Counted from the first letter of the stretch, positions 42,830-52,068 are shown. The stretch: DNA of 64,000 nucleotides from Streptomyces sp. A2-16 (GCF_018128905.1 NZ_CP063808.1:4278001-4342000); one strand, 5' to 3'. Notes: generated from the letters alone by a model not told the origin. A program made the numbers and translations.

Positions 42830-44482
42830 TCAGCGGACCCTCAGGACGTCCAGCGCCGTCAGCGCCACATGCAGCGCGGTGCGCTGTTCGCCGGACTCGA
42901 AGTCGCAGCCCAGCAGGCGCTCGATCGTGCGCAGGCGTTGGTAGAACGTCTCGCGGGACAGACCGCCGCGGCGTGCGGCGCTGGTCTTGTTGCCGGCGGC
43001 GTCCAGATAGTGGCGAAGGGTCGTCAGCAGGTCGGTGCCGTGGCGGGTGTCGTGATCGATGAGCCGGCCGAGTTGTCGTTCGGTGTAGTCCTGGATCCGG
43101 GTGTCCTGGCGGAGCGCGTACAGCAGGCGGCGCAGGCCCACGTCGGTGAGTTCGTGGAAGGAACGGCCCTGGGGGAGAGGCTGGTCGGGCGGGGTGGCCT
43201 CGGCGACGCGTGTTGCCTGGTGGAAGGAACGGGGGGCGTCGGTGAGGTCGTCGACCTCGGTGCCGACGCTCACGACGGCCTGGGGGACCAGGTCGAGCAT
43301 GGCGCGGCTCAGCTGTTCGACCGTGGGCCTCCACGGATGGGACGGGCCCAGGGCGAGCAGGGCCCCCAGACGGGCGGGTGCCAGCTCTCCGACGAGTGCC
43401 GGGATTCCAGTCGTGCGCAGTTCCTGGGACAGCCGGATTTCCGGCTGCGCTGTGGTGTCCGCCGCAGGGAGGTCCACCACGACCGCGAGGAAGCGGCTGT
43501 TCTCCGTGGGCAGGCCCAGCGCGGTCAGACGGGCGAGGGCGTCCTGGGGGGAGCGGTGGCGCTGCTCGACGAGGTCGCGGAGGGCGTTGCGGTGGGCGAT
43601 GCGCTCCCAGGGGGTGGAATGGATGAGGCGGGCCACGGTCAGGGCCATCGCCGTTCTCTCCAGGACGGTGATGTGCTCCGGGCCGAACGTCTTGTCGGTG
43701 GGGGCGGGCAGCATGGCCACGCGGCCCCAGCGCTCGCCCTGGTACTCGACGGGCGCGGTCAGCCAGCCTTCCGGACCGCGCAGGTCCGTGCGGTCGCCGG
43801 GAGGCGTCGCTCGGGATCGCTGCTCCCAGTCGGTGAGTGCCTCTTCCAGCGTGGTTCCGGACGGTTCGCAGATCAGCGCCTGGTGCACCATGTTCTCCAG
43901 GACGACCGTGCGGCCGCTCATGTCCGCCGCCGCGCGCACCACGTCCTCCGTTCCCGCGCCGCGCAGCGTCAGCGCGGTGAACGCCTCGTGGATCCGCTGC
44001 GTCCGGCGCATCGCCTCCGCCTGGTTGCCGAGGATGAGGGCGTGGACGACCTGGGTGACCTCCAGGAAGTTGACGTCCTTGGCGAGGGTGATCAGGGGAA
44101 GACCGCGGGCGCGGCAGGCATGGACGAGGGCGTCGGGCGGGCGGTGGTAGCGCCGTACGAGTTCGATGACCAGGGCCGCCGCTCCGATGCCGGCGAGTTC
44201 GTCGACGTACCGGCGCACGCCCGTCGTGTCGTCGGGCAGCGGCATGCCTGTGGTCAGGACGAGTTCGCCGCCCTTGAGGAAGGAAGCGGGGTCTGTCAGC
44301 TCGGTGATGTGCACCCACCGCACGGGCCGGTCGAGGTGGGTGACGCCGGTGACGACCTGGGGCTGGCCGGCGGCCAGCACGGGCAGGGCCAGGACGTCGG
44401 CGATGGTGAGGGCGTGGCCGGGCGCGCTGCTGTCCCGGTCGCCCGCGTCCAGCGCTCGCGCCGTCGGGTGGTCGTCGTTCAT
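42830..44482 (-). CDS. PucR-family transcriptional regulator
   Basis: The protein has 550 residues. The N-terminal PucR ligand-sensing domain (about 25-150; TIADVLALPVLAAG, VRWVHITELTDPASFLKGGE) is followed by a GGDEF-like/CdaR middle region. A C-terminal helix-turn-helix (about 488-545; LRHYLDAAGNKTSAARRGG, RETFYQRLRTIERLLG) completes it. PucR regulators usually control purine, polyamine or amino-acid catabolism next to them. Here the gene is divergent from the aminotransferase operon across 246 bases, which it probably regulates. GGGAG lies 6 nt before the ATG. Confidence 0.92.
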   Translation of the reverse strand: MNDDHPTARALDAGDRDSSAPGHALTIADVLALPVLAAGQPQVVTGVTHLDRPVRWVHITELTDPASFLKGGELVLTTGMPLPDDTTGVRRYVDELAGIGAAALVIELVRRYHRPPDALVHACRARGLPLITLAKDVNFLEVTQVVHALILGNQAEAMRRTQRIHEAFTALTLRGAGTEDVVRAAADMSGRTVVLENMVHQALICEPSGTTLEEALTDWEQRSRATPPGDRTDLRGPEGWLTAPVEYQGERWGRVAMLPAPTDKTFGPEHITVLERTAMALTVARLIHSTPWERIAHRNALRDLVEQRHRSPQDALARLTALGLPTENSRFLAVVVDLPAADTTAQPEIRLSQELRTTGIPALVGELAPARLGALLALGPSHPWRPTVEQLSRAMLDLVPQAVVSVGTEVDDLTDAPRSFHQATRVAEATPPDQPLPQGRSFHELTDVGLRRLLYALRQDTRIQDYTERQLGRLIDHDTRHGTDLLTTLRHYLDAAGNKTSAARRGGLSRETFYQRLRTIERLLGCDFESGEQRTALHVALTALDVLRVR

Positions 44483-44728
44483 GAGGTCTCCCTGCGTGCC
44501 CGGTCACTGTGACAAGCCCTTGTGGCCTGCGCAAGAGGTGATCCACACCGTCCGACGGGGGAGTGAACGCCTCATTCCCGGGCCGCGCCGTTGACACAAC
44601 GTCCGAACATCGCGTCCCGGCTGGACACATCACGCGTTGTCGCACTCCTGGACGGCCGGGATGCTCGGGATGCCGGAGGAAAACCGCAGGGGTCGCACAG
44701 ACCACGACACAACGGCCGGGAGACGAAC
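44483..44728. promoter_or_regulatory. Divergent control region pucR-type gene/aminotransferase operon
   Basis: The 9-mer GACACAACG occurs at 44593-44601 and again at 44706-44714, and a near inverted copy (CGTTGTCGC) lies at 44635-44643. TTGACA at 44591-44596 could be a -35 toward the aminotransferase gene, but no fitting -10 was found. The repeated 9-mer is a candidate regulator site. Confidence 0.4.
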
Positions 44729-45997
44729 ATGACCGCACTGTCGCCGCACCTTCGCCAGGCCACGCCCGTCGTGGCGGTCCGAGGCGAGGGCGTCCATCTC
44801 TATGGCGAGGACGGCCGCCGCTACCTCGACTTCACCGCCGGCATCGGCGTCACCAGCACCGGGCACTGCCACCCCAAGGTCGTGGCAGCGGCACAGGAGC
44901 AGGTCGGCACGCTCGTCCACGGCCAGTACACGACCGTCATGCACCAGCCCCTGCGGCGGCTCGTCGACAAGCTGGGCGAGGTTCTTCCGGCCGGTCTGGA
45001 CAGCCTGTTCTTCACCAACTCCGGCAGTGAGGCCGTCGAGGCCGCACTGCGGCTGGCCCGCCAGGCCACAGGCCGTCCCAACGTCATCGTCTGTCACGGC
45101 GGCTTCCACGGCCGCACGGTGGCCGCCGCATCCATGACGACGTCCGGCACCCGCTTCCGCTCCGGCTTCTCCCCGCTGATGAGCGGTGTCGTCGTCACCC
45201 CGTTCCCGTCGGCCTACCGCTACGGCTGGGACGAGGAGACCGCGACCCGCTTCGCGCTGCAGGAGCTGGACTACACCCTCCAGACGATCTCCTCGCCCGC
45301 CGACACGGCCGCGATCATCGTCGAGCCGGTACTCGGCGAGGGCGGGTACGTCCCCGCCACCCGTGCCTTCCTCGAGGGACTGCGGGAGCGCGCGGACCGG
45401 CACGGCTTCCTGCTCATCCTCGACGAGGTGCAGACCGGCGTCGGCCGCACCGGCCGCTTCTGGGGGCACGACCACTTCGGCGTCACGCCGGACATCCTCG
45501 TCACCGCCAAGGGCCTGGCCAGCGGTTTCCCGCTGTCGGGCATCGCCGCGTCCGAGGAGCTGATGGCCAAGGCGTGGCCCGGTTCGCAGGGCGGCACGTA
45601 CGGCGCGAACGCCGTCGCCTGCGCCGCGGCCTGCGCCACCCTGGACGTCGTACGCGACGAGAAGCTCGTCGAGAACGCCGAGGCGATGGGTGAGCGGCTG
45701 CGCGCCGGCCTGCAAACGGTGGCCGACCGGACCCCGGGCATCGGCGACGTCCGCGGCCTCGGCCTCATGCTGGCCACCGAGTTCGTCACCGAGGACGGTG
45801 GCCCCGACCCGGAGACCGCCGCCCGCGTCCAGCGCGCCGCCGTCGACGAGGGCCTGCTCCTGCTGCTGTGCGGGGCCTGGAACCAGGTCGTCCGCATGAT
45901 CCCGGCCCTCGTCATCGACGAGTCGGCGGTGGACGAGGGGCTCCGGGCGTGGGCGAGCGCGGTCGAGGCCGGCACATCGGGAGCGGCACGGCGATGA
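44729..45997 (+). CDS. gabT: Class III (PLP) aminotransferase, 4-aminobutyrate aminotransferase type
   Basis: The protein has 422 residues and is cytoplasmic. Fold-type I motifs are visible: FTNSGSEAVEAALRLAR, GGFHGRT, LLILDEVQTGVGRTG, and the PLP lysine Lys261 in TAKGLASGFP. It probably moves an omega-amino group from GABA or a related omega-amino acid to 2-oxoglutarate, giving a semialdehyde for the dehydrogenase two genes downstream. Other class III substrates (5-aminovalerate, diamines) fit equally. The start is the ATG after CGGGAGACGAAC. It overlaps the next gene by 4 bases (ATGA). Confidence 0.85.
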   Translation: MTALSPHLRQATPVVAVRGEGVHLYGEDGRRYLDFTAGIGVTSTGHCHPKVVAAAQEQVGTLVHGQYTTVMHQPLRRLVDKLGEVLPAGLDSLFFTNSGSEAVEAALRLARQATGRPNVIVCHGGFHGRTVAAASMTTSGTRFRSGFSPLMSGVVVTPFPSAYRYGWDEETATRFALQELDYTLQTISSPADTAAIIVEPVLGEGGYVPATRAFLEGLRERADRHGFLLILDEVQTGVGRTGRFWGHDHFGVTPDILVTAKGLASGFPLSGIAASEELMAKAWPGSQGGTYGANAVACAAACATLDVVRDEKLVENAEAMGERLRAGLQTVADRTPGIGDVRGLGLMLATEFVTEDGGPDPETAARVQRAAVDEGLLLLLCGAWNQVVRMIPALVIDESAVDEGLRAWASAVEAGTSGAARR

Positions 45998-48879
45998 CGG
46001 ACACGACCACGGCCCTGGAGTCGCTGGCCGCACGGCTCACCGAGACCGCTCCCGGCCTGCGGGTGGAGACCGGCCCCGGCTCCACCGGCCCCTACGCCTA
46101 CGACGCCTCCAACTACCGGGTCCCCCCACGGGCCGTGGTCTTCCCCCGCAGCGCCGACGACGTCGTCGCGGTGCTGCGGGCCTGCCGGGACACCGGCATC
46201 CCCGTCACCGCGCGCGGCGGCGGCACCAGCATGGCCGGCAACGCCGTCGGACCCGGTGTCGTCCTGGACCTCTCCCGGTATCTGAACCGGATCCTGGACA
46301 TCGACCCGGTGGCCCGCACCGCGCGCGTGGAGGCGGGGGTGATCCTGGACGCGCTGCGTTCCGCGACCGCCATGCACGGGCTCACCTTCGGCCCCGACCC
46401 CTCCTCGCACAGCCGATGCACCCTCGGCGGAATGATCGGCAACGACGCGTGCGGCAACCGGTCCGTGCGGCACGGGCGCACCAGCTCGCACATCGAGGCG
46501 CTGGAGATCGTTACGGCCGACGGCGTGAGGGCCGTCGCCGACCGCACCGGCCTGCACCCGGTGGACCCTGCGGACGCGGACCAGGTGGCCCGCCTCGAAG
46601 CGGACGTACGACGCCTGATCGGCGAAAACCTGGAGCCGATCAGGACCGAGCTGGGCCAGATCCCCCGTCAGGTCTCCGGCTACCAACTGCACCACCTGCT
46701 GCCCGAGCGCGGCTTCGACATGGCCCGCGCCCTGGTCGGCACCGAGGGCTCCTGTGCGGTCGTCACCGCCGCGACGGTCCGCCTGGTGGCGACCGCACAG
46801 GCTTCGGCACTGCTCACTCTCGGCTACGACGACGTCGTCGACGCGGCCGAGGACGTGCCGGAGATCCTGCGCTGGAACCCCACCGCCGTGGAGGGCATGG
46901 ACGAGGCGATCGTCGCCACCATGCGCGCACGGCGGGGCCCCGACTCCGTCACCGGCCTCCCTCAGGGACGCGCCTGGTTGTACGTCGAGCTGGACGGCGA
47001 CGACCAGGCCACGGTCGACACACGCGCGACCGAGCTCCTCGACGTGCTCACGGCACAGGGCCGGACGACCGGCGGGCGGGTCGTGGAGAGCGCGGCCGAA
47101 CGGCGCTCCCTGTGGCGGGTCCGCGAGGACGGGGCCGGCCTGGCCGCCCGCCTCGTCGACGGCGGAGAGTCGTGGCCGGGCTGGGAGGACTCGGCGGTCG
47201 CGCCCGAGAACCTCGCCGGCTACCTGCGGGACTTCCGCAAGCTGCTGGCCGACCACGGGCTGACGGGCGTGATGTACGGGCACTTCGGCGCGGGATGCGT
47301 CCACGTGCGCATCGACTTCGACCTCGCCACGGACGCCGGCCGGGCAGCCGCCCGTAGCTTCCTGCACGAGGCCGCCGCCCTGGTCGTCGCGCATGGCGGG
47401 ACCCTGTCCGGCGAACACGGTGACGGGCGGGCGCGCGGTGAGCTGCTGGAGGTCATGTACAGCCACCGGCTGATCCGGGTGTTCGCCGACTTCAAGGAGG
47501 TCTTCGATCCCGAGGGTTTGTTGAACCCGGGGGTCATCGTGGCTCCGGCCCCGCTCGACGCCGATCTCGCGCTGCACCAGATCCAGCCCCTGGCGACGGA
47601 GTTCACCTTCCCGCACGACGAGGACGGCTTCGCGGGCGCGGTACGCCGCTGCGTCGGTGTCGGCCGCTGCCGCAGCGACGCGGGCGGTGTGATGTGTCCC
47701 AGCTACCGGGCCACGGGCGCGGAGAGCGACTCCACGCGCGGCCGGGCCCGCCTGCTCCAGGAGATGGTGCGCGGCGAGCTCGTGCAGGACGGCTGGCGCT
47801 CCACCGAGGTGCGCGACGCCCTCGACCTGTGCCTGTCCTGCAAGGCCTGCTCCAGCGACTGCCCGGTCGGCGTCGACATGGCCACGTACAAGGCGGAGTT
47901 CCTGCACCACCACTACAAGGGCAGGCTCCGCCCCCGTTCCCACTACTCGCTCGGCTGGCTGCCCCTGACCTCCGCACTCGTCGGACACGTCGCCCGCCCG
48001 GTCAACGCACTGCTGCGCGGCCCGCTCGGCAAGCTGCTCGCCCGCCTCGGAGGCGTGACCACCAGGCGCCGCATCCCGGCCTTCGCCTCCCGACAGGCGT
48101 TGCGCCGCGCCCTGCGCACGGCGAGGAGCGGTGAACCGGCGAGGACCGTACTGTTCGTGGACAGCTTCACCCGCGCTTTCCGCCCCGACGTGGCGGGATC
48201 GGTGAGCCGTGTCCTCGCCGACGCCGGCCTCCCCTGCACGACCGAGGACGGCCTGTGCTGCGGCCTGACCTGGGTCAGCACCGGCCAGCTGTCCGTCGCG
48301 CGCCGCGTCATGGCCCGTACCGTCGCCCGCCTGGACAACGGTGACGACCGGCCCGTCGTCGTGGCCGAGCCCAGCTGCGCGGCCGCCTTGAAGCGGGACG
48401 TGCCCGAACTCCTCGGCACCGACGCCGCCCGGCGCGTCGCGGCCAGGGTCCACACCCTCACCGGGGCCCTCACCGACCTCGCCGTGCCCGGCTGGACGCC
48501 TCCCGAGCTGCCGGACGACGTCGTACTCCAGACCCACTGCCACGAGTACGCCGGCTTCAAGGGCCGCCACCCCCGCGACCTGCTGCGCCGCCTCGGCGTG
48601 ACGAACGTCGACGAGGCCGAGGGCTGCTGCGGACTCGCCGGCAACTTCGGTTTCGAGGCAGAGCACTACGACACCTCGATGGCCGTCGCCGACCTGGCGC
48701 TGAAGCCGCGCCTCGACGCCATCGACCAGGACGCGCCCGCCGTGGTCGTGGCGGACGGCTTCAGCTGTGCCACCCAGATCGACCACCTCGCCGGTGACCG
48801 GGGCATCCGCGCCCTGCACCTGGCCGAACTGCTCGACCCCGCCGCCGACCGGCCCGGACAGCCAGGAGAGAACTCATGA
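45994..48879 (+). CDS. Fused FAD/Fe-S oxidase (D-lactate/glycolate/D-2-hydroxyacid dehydrogenase type)
   Basis: The protein has 961 residues. An FAD-binding type 4 domain (about 40-220; RGGGTSMAGNAVGPG, TLGGMIGNDACGNRS) and an FAD-oxidase C-terminal domain (about 240-520; GTLSGEHGDGRARG) are fused to two ferredoxin clusters (from Cys553, CVGVGRCRSDAGGVMCP; and CLSCKACSSDCPVGVD) and CCG domains (GLCCGL, THCHEY, GCCGLAG). This is the YdiJ/GlcDF-like layout that oxidises D-2-hydroxy acids and feeds electrons to quinone. Its position between an aminotransferase and a semialdehyde dehydrogenase gene is unusual. Both junctions are ATGA overlaps. Confidence 0.88.
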   Translation: MTDTTTALESLAARLTETAPGLRVETGPGSTGPYAYDASNYRVPPRAVVFPRSADDVVAVLRACRDTGIPVTARGGGTSMAGNAVGPGVVLDLSRYLNRILDIDPVARTARVEAGVILDALRSATAMHGLTFGPDPSSHSRCTLGGMIGNDACGNRSVRHGRTSSHIEALEIVTADGVRAVADRTGLHPVDPADADQVARLEADVRRLIGENLEPIRTELGQIPRQVSGYQLHHLLPERGFDMARALVGTEGSCAVVTAATVRLVATAQASALLTLGYDDVVDAAEDVPEILRWNPTAVEGMDEAIVATMRARRGPDSVTGLPQGRAWLYVELDGDDQATVDTRATELLDVLTAQGRTTGGRVVESAAERRSLWRVREDGAGLAARLVDGGESWPGWEDSAVAPENLAGYLRDFRKLLADHGLTGVMYGHFGAGCVHVRIDFDLATDAGRAAARSFLHEAAALVVAHGGTLSGEHGDGRARGELLEVMYSHRLIRVFADFKEVFDPEGLLNPGVIVAPAPLDADLALHQIQPLATEFTFPHDEDGFAGAVRRCVGVGRCRSDAGGVMCPSYRATGAESDSTRGRARLLQEMVRGELVQDGWRSTEVRDALDLCLSCKACSSDCPVGVDMATYKAEFLHHHYKGRLRPRSHYSLGWLPLTSALVGHVARPVNALLRGPLGKLLARLGGVTTRRRIPAFASRQALRRALRTARSGEPARTVLFVDSFTRAFRPDVAGSVSRVLADAGLPCTTEDGLCCGLTWVSTGQLSVARRVMARTVARLDNGDDRPVVVAEPSCAAALKRDVPELLGTDAARRVAARVHTLTGALTDLAVPGWTPPELPDDVVLQTHCHEYAGFKGRHPRDLLRRLGVTNVDEAEGCCGLAGNFGFEAEHYDTSMAVADLALKPRLDAIDQDAPAVVVADGFSCATQIDHLAGDRGIRALHLAELLDPAADRPGQPGENS

Positions 48880-50315
48880 CCGACACACCCACGCAACTGT
48901 TCATCGGCGGCGTCTGGGTGGACGCCGCGGACGGCGCCACCATGCCCGTGGACGACCCCGCCACCGGTGAGGTCCTGTGCCATGTCGCCGACGCCGGCGC
49001 CAAGGACGCGAAGCTCGCCGAGGAAGCGGCCGTGCAGGCGCAGGAGGAGTGGGCGCGTACGGCACCCCGCGTGCGCAGCGAGATCCTGCGCCGCGCCTAC
49101 GAGATCATTGTCGAGCGCACCGACGAGCTCGCCCACCTGATGACGTCCGAGATGGGCAAGCCGCTGGCCGAGGCCAGGGGAGAGGTGGCGTACGCGGCCG
49201 AGTTCTTCCGCTGGTTCTCCGAGGAGGCCGTCCGTATCGACGGCGGCTACGGCACCCTGCCCGACGGCCGCAACCGGATGCTGCTCTCCCGCCGCCCGGT
49301 CGGACCCTGTCTGCTGATCACCCCGTGGAACTTCCCGCTGGCCATGGGCACCCGCAAGATCGGCCCGGCGGTCGCGGCCGGCTGCACGATGGTGCTCAAG
49401 CCGGCCCCGCAGACCCCCCTCTCCAGCCTGGCGCTCGCCGCGATCCTCAAGGAGGCCGGGCTGCCCGACGGCGTGCTGAACGTCGTCACGACCTCCCGTG
49501 CGGGGGAGGTCTGCGAACCGCTCCTGCGCGGCGGGCGGATTCGCAAGCTCTCCTTCACCGGCTCCACGGCCGTCGGGCAGCTGCTGCTCGCCCAGAGCGC
49601 GGAGGCGGTCGTACGGACCTCGATGGAGCTGGGCGGCAACGCGCCGTTCATCGTCTTCGAGGACGCCGACCTGGACAAGGCCGTGGACGGCGCGATGGTC
49701 GCCAAGATGCGCAACATGGGCGAGGCGTGCACCGCCGCCAACCGCTTCTTCGTGCACCGCTCGGTGGCGGAGGAGTTCGGGCGGCGCCTGGCCGAACGCA
49801 TGGGCGCGCTCGTCGTGGGCCCCGGCACGCGGGACGGCGTCGACGTCGGCCCGCTGATCGACAGGACCGGGCGTGCCAAGGTGGAGGCGCTGGTCGCCGA
49901 CGCGGTGGAGCGCGGTGCCCGCGTCCTCGTCGGTGGCCGTACGCCGGAGGGTCCGGGCTGCTTCTACCCGCCGACCGTGCTCACGGACGTGTCCCCGGAG
50001 AGCCGCCTCATGGACACGGAGATCTTCGGTCCCGTCGCCGCGATCCTCACCTTCGACGACGAGGACGAGGTGCTCCGGCGGGCCAACGACACCCCCTGGG
50101 GCCTGGTCGGCTACGTCTTCACCGAGGGCCTGGACCGCGCCCTGCGCGTCAGCGAACGCCTGGAGGCCGGCATGGTCGGCCTCAACACCGGCCTCGTCTC
50201 CAACCCGGCCGCGCCCTTCGGCGGCGTCAAGCAGTCCGGGCTGGGCCGCGAGGGCGGCCGGGTCGGCATCGACGAGTTCCTGGAGTACCAGTACCTCGCG
50301 GTGCCGGTGGGGTGA
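48876..50315 (+). CDS. gabD: NAD(P)-dependent succinate-semialdehyde dehydrogenase-type ALDH
   Basis: The protein has 479 residues, with ITPWNFPLAMGTRK and LKPAPQTPLSS (cofactor site), FTGSTAVG, Glu in SMELGGNAP and nucleophile Cys285 in GEACTAANR. The sequence type is that of GabD-like succinate-semialdehyde dehydrogenases. With the aminotransferase it would convert GABA to succinate; the gene symbol is by similarity only. The ATG overlaps the upstream stop (ATGA). It is the last gene of the PucR-linked operon. Confidence 0.85.
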   Translation: MTDTPTQLFIGGVWVDAADGATMPVDDPATGEVLCHVADAGAKDAKLAEEAAVQAQEEWARTAPRVRSEILRRAYEIIVERTDELAHLMTSEMGKPLAEARGEVAYAAEFFRWFSEEAVRIDGGYGTLPDGRNRMLLSRRPVGPCLLITPWNFPLAMGTRKIGPAVAAGCTMVLKPAPQTPLSSLALAAILKEAGLPDGVLNVVTTSRAGEVCEPLLRGGRIRKLSFTGSTAVGQLLLAQSAEAVVRTSMELGGNAPFIVFEDADLDKAVDGAMVAKMRNMGEACTAANRFFVHRSVAEEFGRRLAERMGALVVGPGTRDGVDVGPLIDRTGRAKVEALVADAVERGARVLVGGRTPEGPGCFYPPTVLTDVSPESRLMDTEIFGPVAAILTFDDEDEVLRRANDTPWGLVGYVFTEGLDRALRVSERLEAGMVGLNTGLVSNPAAPFGGVKQSGLGREGGRVGIDEFLEYQYLAVPVG

Positions 50316-50361
50316 CGGCGGGCCCCTGCTCGGCCCTGGCCTCGGTGCCGCCCTGGCCTCG

Positions 50362-51111
50362 TCAGCCCAGGTGGCGCGCGGTGATCTCCGCTGCGGTGTC
50401 GGTCACGAGCTTCCCCAGCTCGTCGAGCCGGTCCGGCTCGAAGCGTGAGTCGGGCAGGGAGACGGCCACGGCCGCCAACGGGATGCCCTCGCCGTCCAGC
50501 ACGGGCGCCGCGATGGCGCAGACACCCTGCAGGTACTGGTTGTGGTTGACCGCGTAGCCACGCCTTCTGACGCGGTCGAGTTCCGTGCGCAGCTTCTCCG
50601 GGTCGGTGATGGTCTCCTCGCCGTACCCCTCCAGCGTGCCCGCGGCGACCTCGTCGACCTCGGACGCCGGCAGGTGGGCGAGGACCGCGTGGCCGGCGGC
50701 GGTGGCGTGCAGCGGTGTGGTGTCGCCGATCGTGTGGAAGGTGCGGACGGGGTGGTCGCAGTCGACGCGGTCGACGACGACCATGCCGTCGAGGGCGTCC
50801 GGCACGGACAGGTGGATGGTCTCGTTCACTGCGTCGCGCAGGCGAACCATGGGTTCCCGGGCGGCGGCGAAGAGGCTGGAGCCCTGGAGGGCGGCGGGTC
50901 GTACGGCCAGGACGCGGGCGCCGATCTCCCAGCGGGTGGTGTCCCTGCGGTTGGCGCGCAGCCAGCCGGCCTCGGCCAGTGTGACCAGCGTGCGCTGCAC
51001 CGTGGACTTCGGGAGGCCGAACAGTTTCGTCAACTCCCCGACGGTGACGGGCTGATGCTGGGCGACCGCCTCCAGGACCCGCAGTGACCTGGTGACGCTC
51101 TTCATTTCCAT
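50362..51111 (-). CDS. IclR-family regulator, copy 1
   Basis: The protein has 249 residues: an N-terminal winged helix-turn-helix (1-65; VTVGELTKLFGLPKSTVQRT) and an effector-binding domain (75-249). Residues 1-130 are identical to the neighbouring copy 2, encoded by nearly identical DNA, while the remainder is clearly diverged. The ATG at 51111 follows GAGGGGG; a second ATG two codons later is possible. The upstream region holds an inverted repeat at 51199-51220, probably its own operator. It likely regulates the flanking amine catabolism operons. Confidence 0.9.
   Translation of the reverse strand: MEMKSVTRSLRVLEAVAQHQPVTVGELTKLFGLPKSTVQRTLVTLAEAGWLRANRRDTTRWEIGARVLAVRPAALQGSSLFAAAREPMVRLRDAVNETIHLSVPDALDGMVVVDRVDCDHPVRTFHTIGDTTPLHATAAGHAVLAHLPASEVDEVAAGTLEGYGEETITDPEKLRTELDRVRRRGYAVNHNQYLQGVCAIAAPVLDGEGIPLAAVAVSLPDSRFEPDRLDELGKLVTDTAAEITARHLG
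50721..51111. repeat. 391-bp direct repeat, copy A (IclR N-terminal coding part)
   Basis: This copy matches 51678-52068 at a constant offset of 957 bp with only about two visible mismatches (near 51085-51090). The similarity falls sharply at both ends: at codon 130 and at the start codon. The pattern is that of a gene-conversion tract rather than a whole-gene duplication. Confidence 0.85.
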
Positions 51112-51198
51112 CGGGTGGCCCCCTCGGTTCGGTGGACTCGTCGTCCCCGCTTCTTGACTCCGCTCGAAGCCGCAGACATCGGTGTGCCGGAATCTAGC

Positions 51199-51220
51199 AT
51201 GCCGTTCCACAATACGGCAT
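51199..51220 (-). promoter_or_regulatory. Inverted repeat before IclR copy 1
   Basis: ATGCCGT (51199-51205) pairs with ACGGCAT (51214-51220) around TCCACAAT. The surrounding sequence, TCTAGCA...TTCCACAAT..GGCA, is conserved before IclR copy 2. TTCCACAATGTGG-like boxes are common IclR binding sites. Confidence 0.6.
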
Positions 51221-51315
51221 ACGCTATGACTGGGCGGACGCACCGAGGGCCGGCTCTCGCGGCGATGCGTGTGAGCCGGCCCTCGGTGGTGGCGGATCCG
51301 GAGGTGCCCCGCGCC

Positions 51316-52068
51316 TCAGGCGCCCAGGCGCCGCTGGGTGATCTCCGCGGCCGTGTCGGCGACGAGGCGACCCCACTTGGGGGCCTGTTGTGCGTCGAAC
51401 CGGGAGTCGGGCATGGAGATGGCCACGGCGGCCAGCGGTGTGCCGTCCTCGTCGAGGATGGCGGCGGCCAGGGCGCAGACGCCCGGCCGGAACTGATTGC
51501 GGTTGACCGCGTAGCCGTCGGTCCGGACCCGGTCCAGTTCGGCGCGCAGCCCGGCGGGGTCGACGGGGGTCGTGTCGCTGAAGCGCTCCAGTCCCGCCGT
51601 GATGAGTTCCTCGACGTCCCGTCTCGGCAGGTGGGCGAGCACGGCGCGCCCGACGGCGGTCGCGTGCAGGGGTGAGATGTCGCCGATCGTGTGGAAGGTG
51701 CGGACGGGGTGGTCGCAGTCGACGCGGTCGACGACGACCATGCCGTCGAGGGCGTCCGGCACGGACAGGTGGATGGTCTCGTTCACTGCGTCGCGCAGGC
51801 GAACCATGGGTTCCCGGGCGGCGGCGAAGAGGCTGGAGCCCTGGAGGGCGGCGGGTCGTACGGCCAGGACGCGGGCGCCGATCTCCCAGCGGGTGGTGTC
51901 CCTGCGGTTGGCGCGCAGCCAGCCGGCCTCGGCCAGTGTGACCAGCGTGCGCTGCACCGTGGACTTCGGGAGGCCGAACAGTTTCGTCAACTCCCCGACG
52001 GTGACGGGCTGATGCTGGGCGACCGCCTCCAGGACCCGCAGCGATCTGGTGACGCTCTTCATTTCCAT
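51316..52068 (-). CDS. IclR-family regulator, copy 2
   Basis: The protein has 250 residues: a winged helix-turn-helix (1-65) and an effector domain. Its first 130 residues are the same as copy 1. From residue 131 (ISPLHATAVGRAVLAHLPRR) the two differ at roughly four positions in ten. Thus both should read the same operator while sensing different ligands. The ATG at 52068 follows AGGGGGAAACCGG. It is divergent from the eleven-gene catabolic operon beginning at 52344 and is its most likely direct regulator. Confidence 0.9.
   Translation of the reverse strand: MEMKSVTRSLRVLEAVAQHQPVTVGELTKLFGLPKSTVQRTLVTLAEAGWLRANRRDTTRWEIGARVLAVRPAALQGSSLFAAAREPMVRLRDAVNETIHLSVPDALDGMVVVDRVDCDHPVRTFHTIGDISPLHATAVGRAVLAHLPRRDVEELITAGLERFSDTTPVDPAGLRAELDRVRTDGYAVNRNQFRPGVCALAAAILDEDGTPLAAVAISMPDSRFDAQQAPKWGRLVADTAAEITQRRLGA
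51678..52068. repeat. 391-bp direct repeat, copy B
   Basis: This is the partner of 50721-51111. It codes for the complete DNA-binding domain and the first part of the effector domain of IclR copy 2. Confidence 0.85.

Noticed and set aside
45271..48819. Open frame of nearly 1200 codons on the minus strand opposite the FAD/Fe-S oxidase
   Set aside because: It is a GC-driven shadow of the real genes: Val/Gly/Ala-rich, no domain motifs, no ribosome site, and it crosses two well-supported plus-strand genes.
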